64,000 bases of DNA from an uncultured Methanolobus sp. (GTDB lineage: Archaea; Halobacteriota; Methanosarcinia; Methanosarcinales; Methanosarcinaceae). Location: NCBI RefSeq assembly GCF_963667555.1, contig NZ_OY763421.1, positions 3,179,562-3,243,561 on the forward strand, given 5' to 3'. Made by a program: the position numbers and the translations under genes. Under the pieces are notes generated by a model. The model was given only the letters and a program-made list of their open reading frames with translations, did no database searches and was not told the DNA's origin. Below, piece after piece: positions 35,838 to 44,820 of this stretch (position 1 is its first letter; each line of letters starts with the position of its first letter).

Positions 35838-36643
35838 AATTCCTTCAACTTCACTTCATCATCGATAATTTCGATGTATTCAAGGTCTTTTTTATCTCCG
35901 AATCCCCAGCTTCCGGTGTTTGCAACCTTGTTCCTGTCATCAACATAAGCCAGGTGAGTGTGACCATATACAAGGTACTGTTCAGGACGCACATTCAACA
36001 GGAAATGCCTTGTCTTTGCAGCAGCAAGCTCCATTATAGGTTCAACAACATTGTGTCTGTTGTACTTTCCTATCCTTCTTTCCGGCGGCTCCATCATGGA
36101 CTTGAGCGCGGATTTTGGTTCACTTGGGAATCTCTTCAACGTATCCCAGAATGAACGCTTGGACTGTATCTCTTCCCAGACCATTTCTGCAGCATTGCCT
36201 GCATCATCCCCTGCAAGACACATGTGCTCGCTGAAAGCCTCGTAAGTTGTCATTGACTTATAGTACGGGTTGCACAGCACTTCAAGCTGGTATCCATGGA
36301 AGAAGAAAAACTCCTGTTCCCTGCTCTTGATGACCTCATGCTTCTTCACTTCGAATGGGAAATTCTCTTTCAGAACCTCACTCATACGAAGCAGATAGAA
36401 ATCATGGTTACCAACTACATAATGGACTTGAGTTTCATCCAATATGTCATTCAACATTGTCAGGGCTTCGGAACATTCCATCACAGCTTTTGTGAAATCC
36501 CTTCTCCATATGTCGATTATATCTCCAAGAAGGACAAGGTGCTCCACATCCCTATCCCTTAGATCCTTTATGAATTTAACAAATTCCTTCTCCTTTGCTC
36601 CATTCATTCCCAGGTGTACGTCCGAAACGGCTACTATTGACAT
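35828..36643 (-). CDS. Calcineurin-like metallophosphoesterase
   Basis: A 271-residue phosphoesterase with all metal-binding motifs in order: DVHLG (Asp8, His10), LLGDIIDIW, VVGNHDFY, an FFHGY motif, and the C-terminal YGHTHLAY. The layout resembles UDP-2,3-diacylglucosamine diphosphatase-like and related phosphoesterases, but the substrate is not identifiable. Soluble, no signal peptide. Minus strand, with a free upstream region shared with thrC. Confidence 0.88.
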   Translation of the reverse strand: MSIVAVSDVHLGMNGAKEKEFVKFIKDLRDRDVEHLVLLGDIIDIWRRDFTKAVMECSEALTMLNDILDETQVHYVVGNHDFYLLRMSEVLKENFPFEVKKHEVIKSREQEFFFFHGYQLEVLCNPYYKSMTTYEAFSEHMCLAGDDAGNAAEMVWEEIQSKRSFWDTLKRFPSEPKSALKSMMEPPERRIGKYNRHNVVEPIMELAAAKTRHFLLNVRPEQYLVYGHTHLAYVDDRNKVANTGSWGFGDKKDLEYIEIIDDEVKLKEFKP

Positions 36644-36998
36644 TGACTACCTACCTCTGCTATATTTCTCAATATTTTCACCATATTTTGCCGCAAGGTC
36701 ATCTCTTCTCTCCATATTCTCAATATGATCTTGCCGAAAAATGCATCATTATAATATATTGCTACTATACTATTTTTACATAATGACTAAAAAATAAAAA
36801 CATTATTTCAGAACAATATTTCGGAATAGTGTTACTTTATGTTGCTGTTACGATTTCCATGAACTCGATTCTTAAAAAATTCGCAGTTCATAACCGGCAG
36901 ACTAATGGCAAGGTATTCATACTTATTTATCCTTTAAAGGTCAATAACTATCTTTAATCAATATACTATAATCACATCAACTCAAATTCCTGATCAAA
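36644..36998. other. Divergent intergenic region before thrC
   Basis: 355 bases between the phosphoesterase and thrC. I see only A+T-rich sequence suited to divergent promoters; no ORF, RNA gene or strong hairpin. Confidence 0.5.
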
Positions 36999-38342
36999 AT
37001 GAAACTCTACAGCACAAATCTTAACGCACCGGAAGTAAGCTTTCAGGAAGCTCTCATAACCGGACTTGCACCGGACCGCGGGCTTTACATGCCACATAGC
37101 CTTCCTACATTCTCAAAGGAAGAGATTGATTCCTTCAAGGACGCCCCGTATCCTGAGATAGCTTACAAGGTACTGAGCAAAGTACTCGAAGGCGAGGTTG
37201 ACGATGAGTCACTCAAAGCTCTCATCTATGACGCTTACAATTACGATGTCCCGCTAGAGCCTGTTGACGAGCAGACCTATATCATGAGACTTGACAGGGG
37301 ACCAACTGCATCCTTCAAGGACTTCGCAGCCCGTATGATGGCAAGGCTCATGCAGTATTATCTCAGCAAAGAGAACAGAAGCCTGACAATCCTCACTGCA
37401 ACATCAGGTGACACCGGCAGCGCTGTCGCTGACGCATTCTACGGTCTTGACAACATCAAGGTTATCGTACTTTTCCCAACAGACGAGGTATCTGACCGCC
37501 AGCGTAAACAGATGACAACACTTGGCAAGAACATCACCGCAATTTCAATTGATGGTAAGTTCGATGACTGTCAGGCAATGGTAAAACAGGCTTTTGCAGA
37601 CGAGGATCTCAAACACCTGAACCTCTCATCAGCAAACTCCATTAACATCGGTCGTCTTGTTCCTCAGTCTATCTACTACATTTACGCTTACGCAAAACTC
37701 AGGGACTATCCGGAGGAAATAATCTACTCCATCCCATCCGGTAACTTCGGTAACATGATGGGCTGTGTCCTGGCAAGGACCATGGGAGTTCCTATCAAAA
37801 AGATAATCACCTCAGTGAATGAGAACGATGAGGTTCCGACTTTCCTGACTACAGGCAAGTACCACAAGATCGTACCTTCAAAGAACTGTCTTTCCAATGC
37901 AATGAACGTTGGTCATCCAAGCAACCTTGCAAGACTCATCGCTGTTTACGGCGGTGTAATGGATGAACAGGGTAACATCAGCAAAGAGCCAGACATGGAT
38001 AAGCTCAGAAACGATATCTATTCCAGCTCTGTAACCGATGATGAAACAAAGGCAACCATCAAGGAGATTTTCGAGAAGTATGACATTCTTATCGAGCCAC
38101 ATGGCGCAGTAGGAATAAAAGGACTTCTTGACTTCAGGTCACAGTCAGGTGACACCACACTTGCAGTAACCCTTGAAACAGCAGATCCTGCAAAGTTCCC
38201 TGAACACGTCAAAGAGCAGACTGGTGTTGAACCAGAACTCCCGAAGAGCCTGAAAAAGGTAGAATCAAAGGATGAGTTCATGGATTATCTTGGAACAGAG
38301 TATCCAGCTTTTAAGAAATATCTTCAGGAAAAGCTTGAATAA
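36999..38342 (+). CDS. thrC: Threonine synthase
   Basis: ThrC (447 residues) converts O-phosphohomoserine to threonine with pyridoxal phosphate. The PLP lysine is K107 in GPTASFKDFAARMM, followed by TATSGDTGSAVADAFYG (phosphate loop) and IPSGNFGNMMGCVLAR. The N-terminus MKLYSTNLNAPEVSFQEA is that of the longer enzyme class found in yeast and gammaproteobacteria, as opposed to the shorter SAM-activated class also present in archaea. No ribosome binding site is obvious. The stop codon is inside a hairpin. Confidence 0.96.
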   Translation: MKLYSTNLNAPEVSFQEALITGLAPDRGLYMPHSLPTFSKEEIDSFKDAPYPEIAYKVLSKVLEGEVDDESLKALIYDAYNYDVPLEPVDEQTYIMRLDRGPTASFKDFAARMMARLMQYYLSKENRSLTILTATSGDTGSAVADAFYGLDNIKVIVLFPTDEVSDRQRKQMTTLGKNITAISIDGKFDDCQAMVKQAFADEDLKHLNLSSANSINIGRLVPQSIYYIYAYAKLRDYPEEIIYSIPSGNFGNMMGCVLARTMGVPIKKIITSVNENDEVPTFLTTGKYHKIVPSKNCLSNAMNVGHPSNLARLIAVYGGVMDEQGNISKEPDMDKLRNDIYSSSVTDDETKATIKEIFEKYDILIEPHGAVGIKGLLDFRSQSGDTTLAVTLETADPAKFPEHVKEQTGVEPELPKSLKKVESKDEFMDYLGTEYPAFKKYLQEKLE

Positions 38343-38365
38343 GCTTTTCTTTATTTTCTTTTTTA
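38328..38365 (+). terminator. Hairpin plus T-rich run overlapping the thrC stop codon
   Basis: GAAAAGCTT-GAAT-AAGCTTTTC (38328-38349) is a nine-pair perfect stem with a four-base loop. The TAA (38340-38342) spans the loop and the 3' arm. TTTATTTTCTTTTTT follows, the textbook form of an intrinsic terminator. Confidence 0.75.
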
Positions 38366-38427
38366 GTTGCTGAAGTTTCAGCATCCGCTTTACTTTTATT
38401 CATTTATTTCTCATTGAAGGTGATCTA

Positions 38428-38667
38428 TTGACAGATAATAATTCATGTGTTTCTGAAAAGCGTGGCAAGTATTTCGGGATATGCACTTCCTATCACCATT
38501 CAAAAGGCTGTAATTGCCCGAAATGTCCTTCTTATCCTGAAAAAGGGAAGTTCATGTTCTGCTCCAAAGGTGCATATCCGGGAGCAGAAAAGAAAGGATG
38601 TCTGTGTGAGGAGTGCATAATTCATAGTAAATTTGGTCTTGAAGGTGAGTATTTTTGTTCGGAGTAA
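38428..38667 (+). CDS. DUF2769 cysteine-rich protein
   Basis: A 79-residue protein with ten cysteines in the pattern of the archaeal DUF2769 family: GICTSYHHSKGCNCPKCPSYP, then FMFCSKG, and GCLCEECIIHSKFGLEGEYFC. It probably binds metal or iron-sulfur clusters; function unknown. It starts with TTG at 38428 behind GAAGGTGATCTA. Confidence 0.8.
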   Translation: MTDNNSCVSEKRGKYFGICTSYHHSKGCNCPKCPSYPEKGKFMFCSKGAYPGAEKKGCLCEECIIHSKFGLEGEYFCSE

Positions 38668-39246
38668 GCTCTTTTCGTGATTGTTAGGCACGACTAAAAA
38701 TCACCTCATCATTATCATGCTCATTATCTATTATTGTATACATATATTTATATAGTAGTAAAAGATAGTATGAATTGTGGCAAAAACTGCCTGTCAGGAA
38801 TTGCCAGAAGAAATGTACCATATAGAAATACGATATGGACTTCATCCCAACAGATCCGTGAAAAACGGAATTGGATTGCACGGAAATGTGGGCACGATAC
38901 ATCCCCTCAGTATCTAACAAAAATGCCTGCATTTCACCCTCTCTAAAAGGATGAAGTGGAGTATGAGCGATCATAAGGGGAACAGGTGGGGGCACCTGAG
39001 TGGGTTAATGGAGTATGAGCTAAAGGGGTGCCATTTCGGTTTGACCGAAGTGGCGTGGTTATTGTCTTTTAAGTTTCTTGTTTTCGTGGTCTTCTTATGG
39101 ACATTGATCTATACTGTTTTTACTGATAGTGGCTTTCTTAATTTGAAATTTAACTGTTATTTACAGCTTAAAACTATTTTTATTCTCTAATTATTTATCA
39201 TTTCAGATTATTTTAAATATAATTGCGTGCTTTCAGCAAAACCTCA
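38668..39246. other. 579-base intergenic region with a structured, repeat-bearing core
   Basis: Between DUF2769 and the EamA transporter. The middle part (about 38760-39060) is less A+T rich than the flanks and contains CCATAT/ATATGG, TCCGTG/CACGGA, CAGGTG-GGGG-CACCTG (38983-38998) and GCCATTTCGGT-TTG-ACCGAAGTGGC (39030-39054). TGGAGTATGAGC occurs twice (38957 and 39009), before each of the last two hairpins. The short ORFs here look accidental. A non-coding RNA or mobile-element remnant is possible. Confidence 0.45.
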
Positions 39247-40221
39247 ATGAAAAGCATTAAAACCGGTAATTACTCCTATCTGGAACTTTTAATCTCATGT
39301 ACTATATTTGGAGCCAGTGGAATCTTTCTTAAACATATATACTCCATGCAAACAGTCTCTATTATATTTTACAGGCTTGTTTTTGGATTTCTTCTTCTAT
39401 TAGCATATTGCATTCTCTCTAAAAAGACACATTTGCTGCATATTGGTAAAAAAAGGCGCTATATTGTTTTAATTGCAATATTCAACGTTTTAACTCTCTA
39501 TACTTACTTTAGTTCTATCAAGTATGCAGGAATTTCAATTGCTGTACTTTTACTGTATACTGCTCCAGTATACGTTACACTCCTGTCTCCATTATTCCTG
39601 AAAGAAAAAATTACAAAACGTGGAATGTTCTCACTAATTATCTCTGTATGTGGAATACTTCTTGTAGTTCTCCCGGGAAACAACATTTCCGGGAATTCAC
39701 TGCTTTTTACAGGAATAGTGCTGGGTATACTTTCCGGTCTATCTTATAGCGGAACTATAATGACAGTAAGTTACCTGAAGGATGAATACTCCGGTCTTAC
39801 ACAGCTTTTCTGGTCAACTCTGATAAGTCTGCTGATCCTTTTGCCGTTTGCAAGCAAAGTACCAGTTGATATACTGGTACCTAACCTGCCTGTACTGTTC
39901 CTTTTTGGCCTTATCACAACAGCATTTGCTTCAGTTCTCTATCTGAACAGCGCAGCAAAGATCAGGGCACAGACTGTAAGTGTGCTTGCATTACTTGAAC
40001 CAGTAAGCGGCATTATCTTTGGGTTCGTATTTCTGCATGAGCCAGTATTCATGAATACGATACAGGGGTGTTTCTTCATACTACTTGGTGCAACGATACT
40101 CGTACTGGAACCCGGGAAGTTTAACCTGCAAGGAAAAACGTATGGAAAAGTATCAGTCCTTGGAAGGATTTTCCCTGCTTTTAGCAATTTAGCAGCATCT
40201 TCACTTTTAAGAAAATGGTAA
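39247..40221 (+). CDS. EamA/DMT-family transporter
   Basis: A membrane protein of about 324 residues with ten hydrophobic segments in two EamA repeats: one starts LLISCTIFGASGIFLKHI, the other GILSGLSYSGTIMTVSYL. Conserved EamA features are YAGISIAVLLLYTAPVYVTLLS with FLKEKITKRG, and the second-repeat VSVLALLEPVSGIIFGFVFLHEP. Such carriers export amino acids or metabolites; the substrate is unknown. The ATG at 39247 (MKSIKTGNY) is preferred over a TTG at 39223. The tail is extended after the last helix. Confidence 0.88.
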   Translation: MKSIKTGNYSYLELLISCTIFGASGIFLKHIYSMQTVSIIFYRLVFGFLLLLAYCILSKKTHLLHIGKKRRYIVLIAIFNVLTLYTYFSSIKYAGISIAVLLLYTAPVYVTLLSPLFLKEKITKRGMFSLIISVCGILLVVLPGNNISGNSLLFTGIVLGILSGLSYSGTIMTVSYLKDEYSGLTQLFWSTLISLLILLPFASKVPVDILVPNLPVLFLFGLITTAFASVLYLNSAAKIRAQTVSVLALLEPVSGIIFGFVFLHEPVFMNTIQGCFFILLGATILVLEPGKFNLQGKTYGKVSVLGRIFPAFSNLAASSLLRKW

Positions 40222-40236
40222 TAGCCAATTGTGAAA

Positions 40237-40644
40237 TTACTTCCTGTTGAAGAACATAGCAATTCCTGTTACAGCAACTAATGGGAGCACAATATTTGGA
40301 AATTCAGGGATTTCCCCGGAACCTTCTTCTTCATCATTGTTCTCTTCATTGCCGCCATTTCCTGAGGATTCATCACCGGTACCTGACACTGATACATTGC
40401 CACCAGTTACAGTACTGTGTCCGTCATGTTTCCACCATCCTTCTTCATCACTAACAACACTATCAGGAGTGGACATCAGCGGACTTTGATCAGCAGGCTG
40501 GCTCATGTTTGTGAGGTTATCTGTGGAATTATCTTCAGCTTCCAGTCCGGGGTAACTATTCTCCAGTGGAGAAAACAGGCCGATCAAAAAAAGCAGCATC
40601 ATTAAGCCAATAAATATATGATACCCTGTAATCTTCACTTTCAT
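40237..40644 (-). CDS. Small PEF-CTERM protein
   Basis: A 135-residue protein with an N-terminal hydrophobic segment (FIGLMMLLFLIGLFSP), an acidic Ser/Gly/Asn-rich linker (GTGDESSGNGGNEENNDEEE) and the C-terminal sorting signal IPEFPNIVLPLVAVTGIAMF followed by FNRK. It is probably exported and processed by an archaeosortase. The middle has no fold-like features. It is convergent with the EamA gene, 15 bases apart. Confidence 0.75.
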   Translation of the reverse strand: MKVKITGYHIFIGLMMLLFLIGLFSPLENSYPGLEAEDNSTDNLTNMSQPADQSPLMSTPDSVVSDEEGWWKHDGHSTVTGGNVSVSGTGDESSGNGGNEENNDEEEGSGEIPEFPNIVLPLVAVTGIAMFFNRK

Positions 40645-40836
40645 TCCTCACATGAATAGAAATGTTTGCTGCCTATGCATTTTCCTTATATGGGTATCCT
40701 AAATATATCTTTTCCCGTATACTATTTACTAAATTATGTTCCTTAAGATGGAAACTACTTTATGGTGGAATTGCCAACTTATTATATTCATTATCAGTAG
40801 CACATCCCATAGGGAAATAGTTGTGGAGGCTATGTT

Positions 40837-41277
40837 TTGCTCATCAAATACATAAATAGATTCCAGACATTAATAATAAAAACAATAATGGTCATGATGG
40901 TTATTGTCATCCTGAGTTCCATGCTGGAAATTATCTGGATAGTCTTTACTGACTTTTTAACCCCGCCTTATCTATTGATAGGTGTGGACCAGATCCTGGA
41001 TATATTTGCTCTTTTTTTCCTGATTATCATAGGAATAGAGTTGCTTGAAACGGTAAAGATGATCATCATTGAATCATCTATGAATGTTGATGTCATAATC
41101 CTGGTAGGTATCACTGCGGTGGTCAGGAAAATATTGATAGTCGATCTGAAAAACACTGATCCTTTATTTTTAGTAGGAATGGGAATTCTCATAATTGCCC
41201 TGGCAGGAACCTATTATCTTGTTGTGAATTCTAAAAAGGATTTCAAATGCCAGCTTGATATGGATGATGAGCATTAA
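40837..41277 (+). CDS. PsiE-family membrane protein
   Basis: A 146-residue protein with four predicted helices: IIKTIMVMMVIVILSSMLEI, ILDIFALFFLIIIGIELLET, NVDVIILVGITAVVRKILIV and LFLVGMGILIIALAGTYYLV. The arrangement matches the phosphate-starvation-inducible PsiE family, whose function is unknown. It starts with TTG at 40837 with GGAGG (40825-40829) eight bases before. Confidence 0.75.
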   Translation: MLIKYINRFQTLIIKTIMVMMVIVILSSMLEIIWIVFTDFLTPPYLLIGVDQILDIFALFFLIIIGIELLETVKMIIIESSMNVDVIILVGITAVVRKILIVDLKNTDPLFLVGMGILIIALAGTYYLVVNSKKDFKCQLDMDDEH

Positions 41278-41318
41278 CTGCAGAACCATTCATACTTGCT
41301 AATAAGAATAAAAAAGAT

Positions 41319-41340
41319 GAAGGGATCATTCCATCCCTTC
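41319..41340 (-). terminator. Hairpin plus T-run overlapping the chemoreceptor stop codon
   Basis: On the minus strand GAAGGGAT-GGAATG-ATCCCTTC is an eight-pair perfect stem; the TGA stop (41328-41326) spans the loop end. ATCTTTTTTATTCTTATT follows. Confidence 0.7.
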
Positions 41341-43386
41341 AAAATCATTTTTGAACCTGAATCTTTCCAGTTTCGTTCTCAGAGCCTCTGAAAGTTCAGT
41401 AAGCTCTCTAGCCGCGTCAGTGAACTCTGTCATGGATGCGGTCTGCTCCTGCACTGCTGCTGAGACTTCCTGTGTTCCCGCAGCGGATGCTTCAGATATG
41501 CTGGAAATGTCCTCAATTGATGCAGTAACTTCCTCGATGGATGCGGATTGCTCCTCGGCGGAAGCCGCAATGTTCTGCGCCATTCCTGCTATCTTTGCGC
41601 TGCTCTCAACTATAAGTTTGACAGCCTCGACTGTGTCATGAAGTGATTCTGCACCATTGGCAATAGTGTCAGTACCTTTCTCGACTGAAACCACAGCTTC
41701 TTCAGTTCCCTTCTGTATCTCCCGGATAAGTTCTGATATCTGCTGCGCGGCGTGTCCTGAGTTTTCAGCGAGTTTGCGTACCTCATCCGCCACAACGGCA
41801 AATCCTCTTCCATGTTCTCCTGCCCTTGCGGCCTCAATAGCTGCGTTAAGTGCAAGGAGATTTGTCTGGTCTGCAATATTTGTGATAAGCTCAACAATTT
41901 CGCCTATCTTTCTCGACTTAACATCCAGCTCACGGATAGCATTTGCAGAATCTCCGGCAGAACTCTGGATATTGTTCATCTGCTCAAGCAGCTCTTCTGA
42001 TCTCTTTCCAAGTTCCTGTATAAGTTCACTGGCAGAGGTCGCTGTTTCTGCTGCCACCTGTGCATTGGATGCTATCTCCTGGACGTTGTATGTCATGTCA
42101 GTCATAGCATGGGACGTTTCATCTGTCTTCATAGACTGGCTCTGTGCTCCGGTAGCGATCTCAGATATTGTGCGAGATATCTGGTTGGCAACAGATTCCA
42201 TCTCCACGGAAGAGCTGAGCATATTGTTCGAGTTATCTGTGACCTTGTTAACACTCAGGTCTATTTCCTGCACCAGGTCTTTCAATCCTCCTGCCATACG
42301 GTCGATAGCCGCTGACAGTCGTCCTATCTCATCTGTAGAGTTGCTTTCCATGTTCACTGTCAGGTCGCCTTCTGCAATACGATCTGCTGCTTCCATCATT
42401 TTATCCAGCGGTTCGGTTATCGACCTTGAGAATTTCCATGCTGCCAGTGAACCTGCGATCACAAGTATGAGAATGGCTGCAAGCATTGTGTTCCTTATGG
42501 CTATTGTTCCCTCTGTGAATTCGTCAAGGTAACTGCCGGAAGCGATTATCCATCCCCGTGGTTCGTAGTATGTATAAGCCATGACTTTCTCGCGTCCGTT
42601 CCACTGATAGTTGATGTACCCCTCCTGGTTTTTGATCATTTCTTTTGCAAAATCATACTGATAGAGGCTTTCACCCTCGTTCTCAGGATGCATTATCAGG
42701 TTTCCTTCTGTATCCATTATGTAGATGTAACCTGTTTTTCCAACAGTGATGTCGCTCATCTGTTCTTTCATCTGCTCAAGGAACGGGTCTTCAAGCACGC
42801 CTACATAGAGAATTCCTATTGTCTTTCCCGAGTTGTCCCTGATGGGTTCATAAGCTGTCAGATACCATGCATTAACGACCCATGCTCTGCCGTAGAATGT
42901 TTTACCATTAGTTACAACAGCATCATAGACCGGCTGGGATACTGTGGTTCCAACTGCTCTGCTTCCATCGTCATTTATCACGTTTGTTGATATTCTCACA
43001 GCCTGTCCGTTCTGTACCTGAAAAACGGTCGCTGTGCCACCAACCATATTTTTGATATCATCCACGATCTCAAAATTGTTGTTAACCACATAATTGTCAT
43101 CAAGGACCATTTCTCCATTTATGATGGAAGGCTCCCCTTTAGAGTAAAAGAATGTCCTGGCAACATCAAGATCACTGTTGACCTTGTTCTGTGCGAAGGA
43201 CAGGGTGGATTCAACATAGTTCTTTTCGATCTGTACCTGCTCTTCAAGGTTTACCTGTGTTTCGTCGGCAATACTTGTTTTGGCCTGTCCGTATGCATAA
43301 CTGCCAACAAGCAGCACCGGTAAAATTGTGGCTATCAGTGTAAATACTATTAATTTCTTTCCAATTGGAATGTCCTGATATCTCAT
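41326..43386 (-). CDS. Methyl-accepting chemotaxis protein with Cache sensor
   Basis: A 686-residue transmembrane chemoreceptor. First helix LIVFTLIATILPVLLVGSYAY; an extracytoplasmic Cache-type sensor to about residue 300 (AWYLTAYEPIRDNSGKTIGILYVG and GKTGYIYIMDTEGNLIMHPE mark two Cache subdomains); second helix TMLAAILILVIAGSLAAWKF; HAMP linker (SITEPLDKMMEAADRIAEGDL); long helical signalling domain with the hairpin tip IADQTNLLALNAAIEAARAG and EVRKLAENSGHAAQQI. It would signal to CheA; no che genes are nearby. The ligand is unknown. Confidence 0.95.
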   Translation of the reverse strand: MRYQDIPIGKKLIVFTLIATILPVLLVGSYAYGQAKTSIADETQVNLEEQVQIEKNYVESTLSFAQNKVNSDLDVARTFFYSKGEPSIINGEMVLDDNYVVNNNFEIVDDIKNMVGGTATVFQVQNGQAVRISTNVINDDGSRAVGTTVSQPVYDAVVTNGKTFYGRAWVVNAWYLTAYEPIRDNSGKTIGILYVGVLEDPFLEQMKEQMSDITVGKTGYIYIMDTEGNLIMHPENEGESLYQYDFAKEMIKNQEGYINYQWNGREKVMAYTYYEPRGWIIASGSYLDEFTEGTIAIRNTMLAAILILVIAGSLAAWKFSRSITEPLDKMMEAADRIAEGDLTVNMESNSTDEIGRLSAAIDRMAGGLKDLVQEIDLSVNKVTDNSNNMLSSSVEMESVANQISRTISEIATGAQSQSMKTDETSHAMTDMTYNVQEIASNAQVAAETATSASELIQELGKRSEELLEQMNNIQSSAGDSANAIRELDVKSRKIGEIVELITNIADQTNLLALNAAIEAARAGEHGRGFAVVADEVRKLAENSGHAAQQISELIREIQKGTEEAVVSVEKGTDTIANGAESLHDTVEAVKLIVESSAKIAGMAQNIAASAEEQSASIEEVTASIEDISSISEASAAGTQEVSAAVQEQTASMTEFTDAARELTELSEALRTKLERFRFKNDFEGME

Positions 43387-43606
43387 GTTTTTTCTTCCGT
43401 ATATATTCAGTGTTCATAGGCTTTAGTCAAGGTACTGTATATACATCAAAATGATATTATTAATATATAAATAAATCTATAATTTTATGTGCTTTTGGGT
43501 ATCAGGAGTAGCATTTGCTCAGATTACAATATTTTTGCATATTCTCTCATGGCAATGTTTCGCAAAAAGGTTTAAACCTGTAAGTTCCATTCGGGATGGA
43601 GTCATC

Positions 43607-44314
43607 ATGAATATATATTGTCTTGTTCATCTGGATTTTGAGACCCTGGGTAACATCAGGGATTGGTTATTTGAAAAAGAACACTCGATCTTTATCATCA
43701 TGCCTTCAGAGAACCAATTGTATCCCGAGCCTGAAGATGTCGATCTTCTTATCATCATGGGTGGTCTCATGAGTGTCTATCAGGAAAATGAATATCCGTG
43801 GCTAAAACAGGAAAAAGAGTTTGTAAGGTCTGTCATCGCCTGCAAAAAAGCAGTTTATGGGATATGTTTTGGCGCCCAGATGCTTTCAGAGATACTTGGA
43901 GGGCACGTCAGCCGCAACAAATATCGGGAGATTGGCTGGCACAATGTAAGTGCTCTTGATGAATTTGACAGAAATGACAAGCTTTTCAGTGTACAGAATG
44001 AGCTTACTGTTTTCCAATGGCACGGAGATACATTCACTCTTCCTCAGGGATGCAGGCGACTCTTTGAGAGTGAAGCTTGTCCTGAACAGGGATTTATTTA
44101 TGGTGATAATGTGCTGGCTTTACAGTTCCATCCGGAAGCTGATGTGGATTGTGTGGAAAGTCTGCTTGAGAATTGCGGTTCTGACCTGACAGGAGCAGGA
44201 AGATATGTTTCATCAGAGGATGAGATTAGAGGCAGGAAAGACCTGCTGCAAGCTTCGGCAAACCTGATGTTCTCCATTCTTGACTGGTTTGAGGATATGG
44301 TAGAAAACACTTAA
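43607..44314 (+). CDS. Class I glutamine amidotransferase-like protein
   Basis: A 235-residue protein of the GMP synthase glutaminase-like family. The nucleophile Cys87 is in YGICFGAQMLSEILGG; His175 and Glu177 in LQFHPEADV complete the triad. Members of this group act on glutamine or on gamma-glutamyl compounds. The ATG at 43607 follows GGGATGGAGTCATC; the frame is open further upstream without family similarity. A small gene of unknown function follows. Confidence 0.88.
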   Translation: MNIYCLVHLDFETLGNIRDWLFEKEHSIFIIMPSENQLYPEPEDVDLLIIMGGLMSVYQENEYPWLKQEKEFVRSVIACKKAVYGICFGAQMLSEILGGHVSRNKYREIGWHNVSALDEFDRNDKLFSVQNELTVFQWHGDTFTLPQGCRRLFESEACPEQGFIYGDNVLALQFHPEADVDCVESLLENCGSDLTGAGRYVSSEDEIRGRKDLLQASANLMFSILDWFEDMVENT

Positions 44315-44338
44315 CACTATGGCAGGCAGTTGTGTATT

Positions 44339-44791
44339 ATGCAGGAAGATAAAGAACACATAAAGAAGCTGTGCAAAACACGCCCGCTTCGCTTCTCAGA
44401 TCTTGATTACCTTAAAAAAGGTTCAACAGCCTTCCTTCATGAAAAAGGCTATTCAAATGCAAGTATCGCAGAAGCTCTTGACCTGGATGAAAAAGATGTA
44501 GAGAACAATCTTAAGGGAACTGGTTTTGTACTGGATCGCAAAAAGATATCTCCATTTGAAGACAAATTACCTTCTAACATCGGTGATACTGTAGTTATCC
44601 GTGTTCCTTCGTGGGGCAGTGAAACTCAGGACCATGATATTAAAGCAACTGCGCTTCAGTGCGTTCCAAGAGGCAATAACTGCGGTCTTTCAGTGTTTCT
44701 GCTTGAGGATGCAAATTTTGAGATCCCGCTTTATGGAAAAGCACGTAAAGGCAGCGAGATTGTTGTTCCAGTTGACTGGGTCTCAAAATGA
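44339..44791 (+). CDS. Hypothetical protein with possible helix-turn-helix
   Basis: A protein of about 150 residues. The N-terminal part (FSDLDYLKKGSTAFLHEKGYSNASIAEALDLDEKDVENNL) has the helix spacing of a helix-turn-helix; the C-terminal 80 residues (GDTVVIRVPSWGSETQDHDI to the terminal IVVPVDWVSK) look like a beta-rich domain. No family recognised. A GTG at 44330 and an ATG at 44339 are both possible starts. It lies 15-24 bases after the amidotransferase gene, so probably one transcript. Confidence 0.65.
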   Translation: MQEDKEHIKKLCKTRPLRFSDLDYLKKGSTAFLHEKGYSNASIAEALDLDEKDVENNLKGTGFVLDRKKISPFEDKLPSNIGDTVVIRVPSWGSETQDHDIKATALQCVPRGNNCGLSVFLLEDANFEIPLYGKARKGSEIVVPVDWVSK

Positions 44792-44820
44792 GATATTTTC
44801 ACTTCATTTAGTATTCATGG

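Noticed and set aside
38734..39190. Two short plus-strand ORFs (70 and 79 codons) and one on the minus strand
   Set aside because: They overlap each other and the inverted repeats, have no family features and no convincing binding sites. A small membrane protein from 38951 cannot be fully excluded.
41657..42532. 291-codon open frame on the plus strand opposite the chemoreceptor
   Set aside because: It is the mirror of the helical, Ala/Ser-rich signalling domain; the minus-strand frame has all family motifs, and no binding site or similarity supports the antisense frame.
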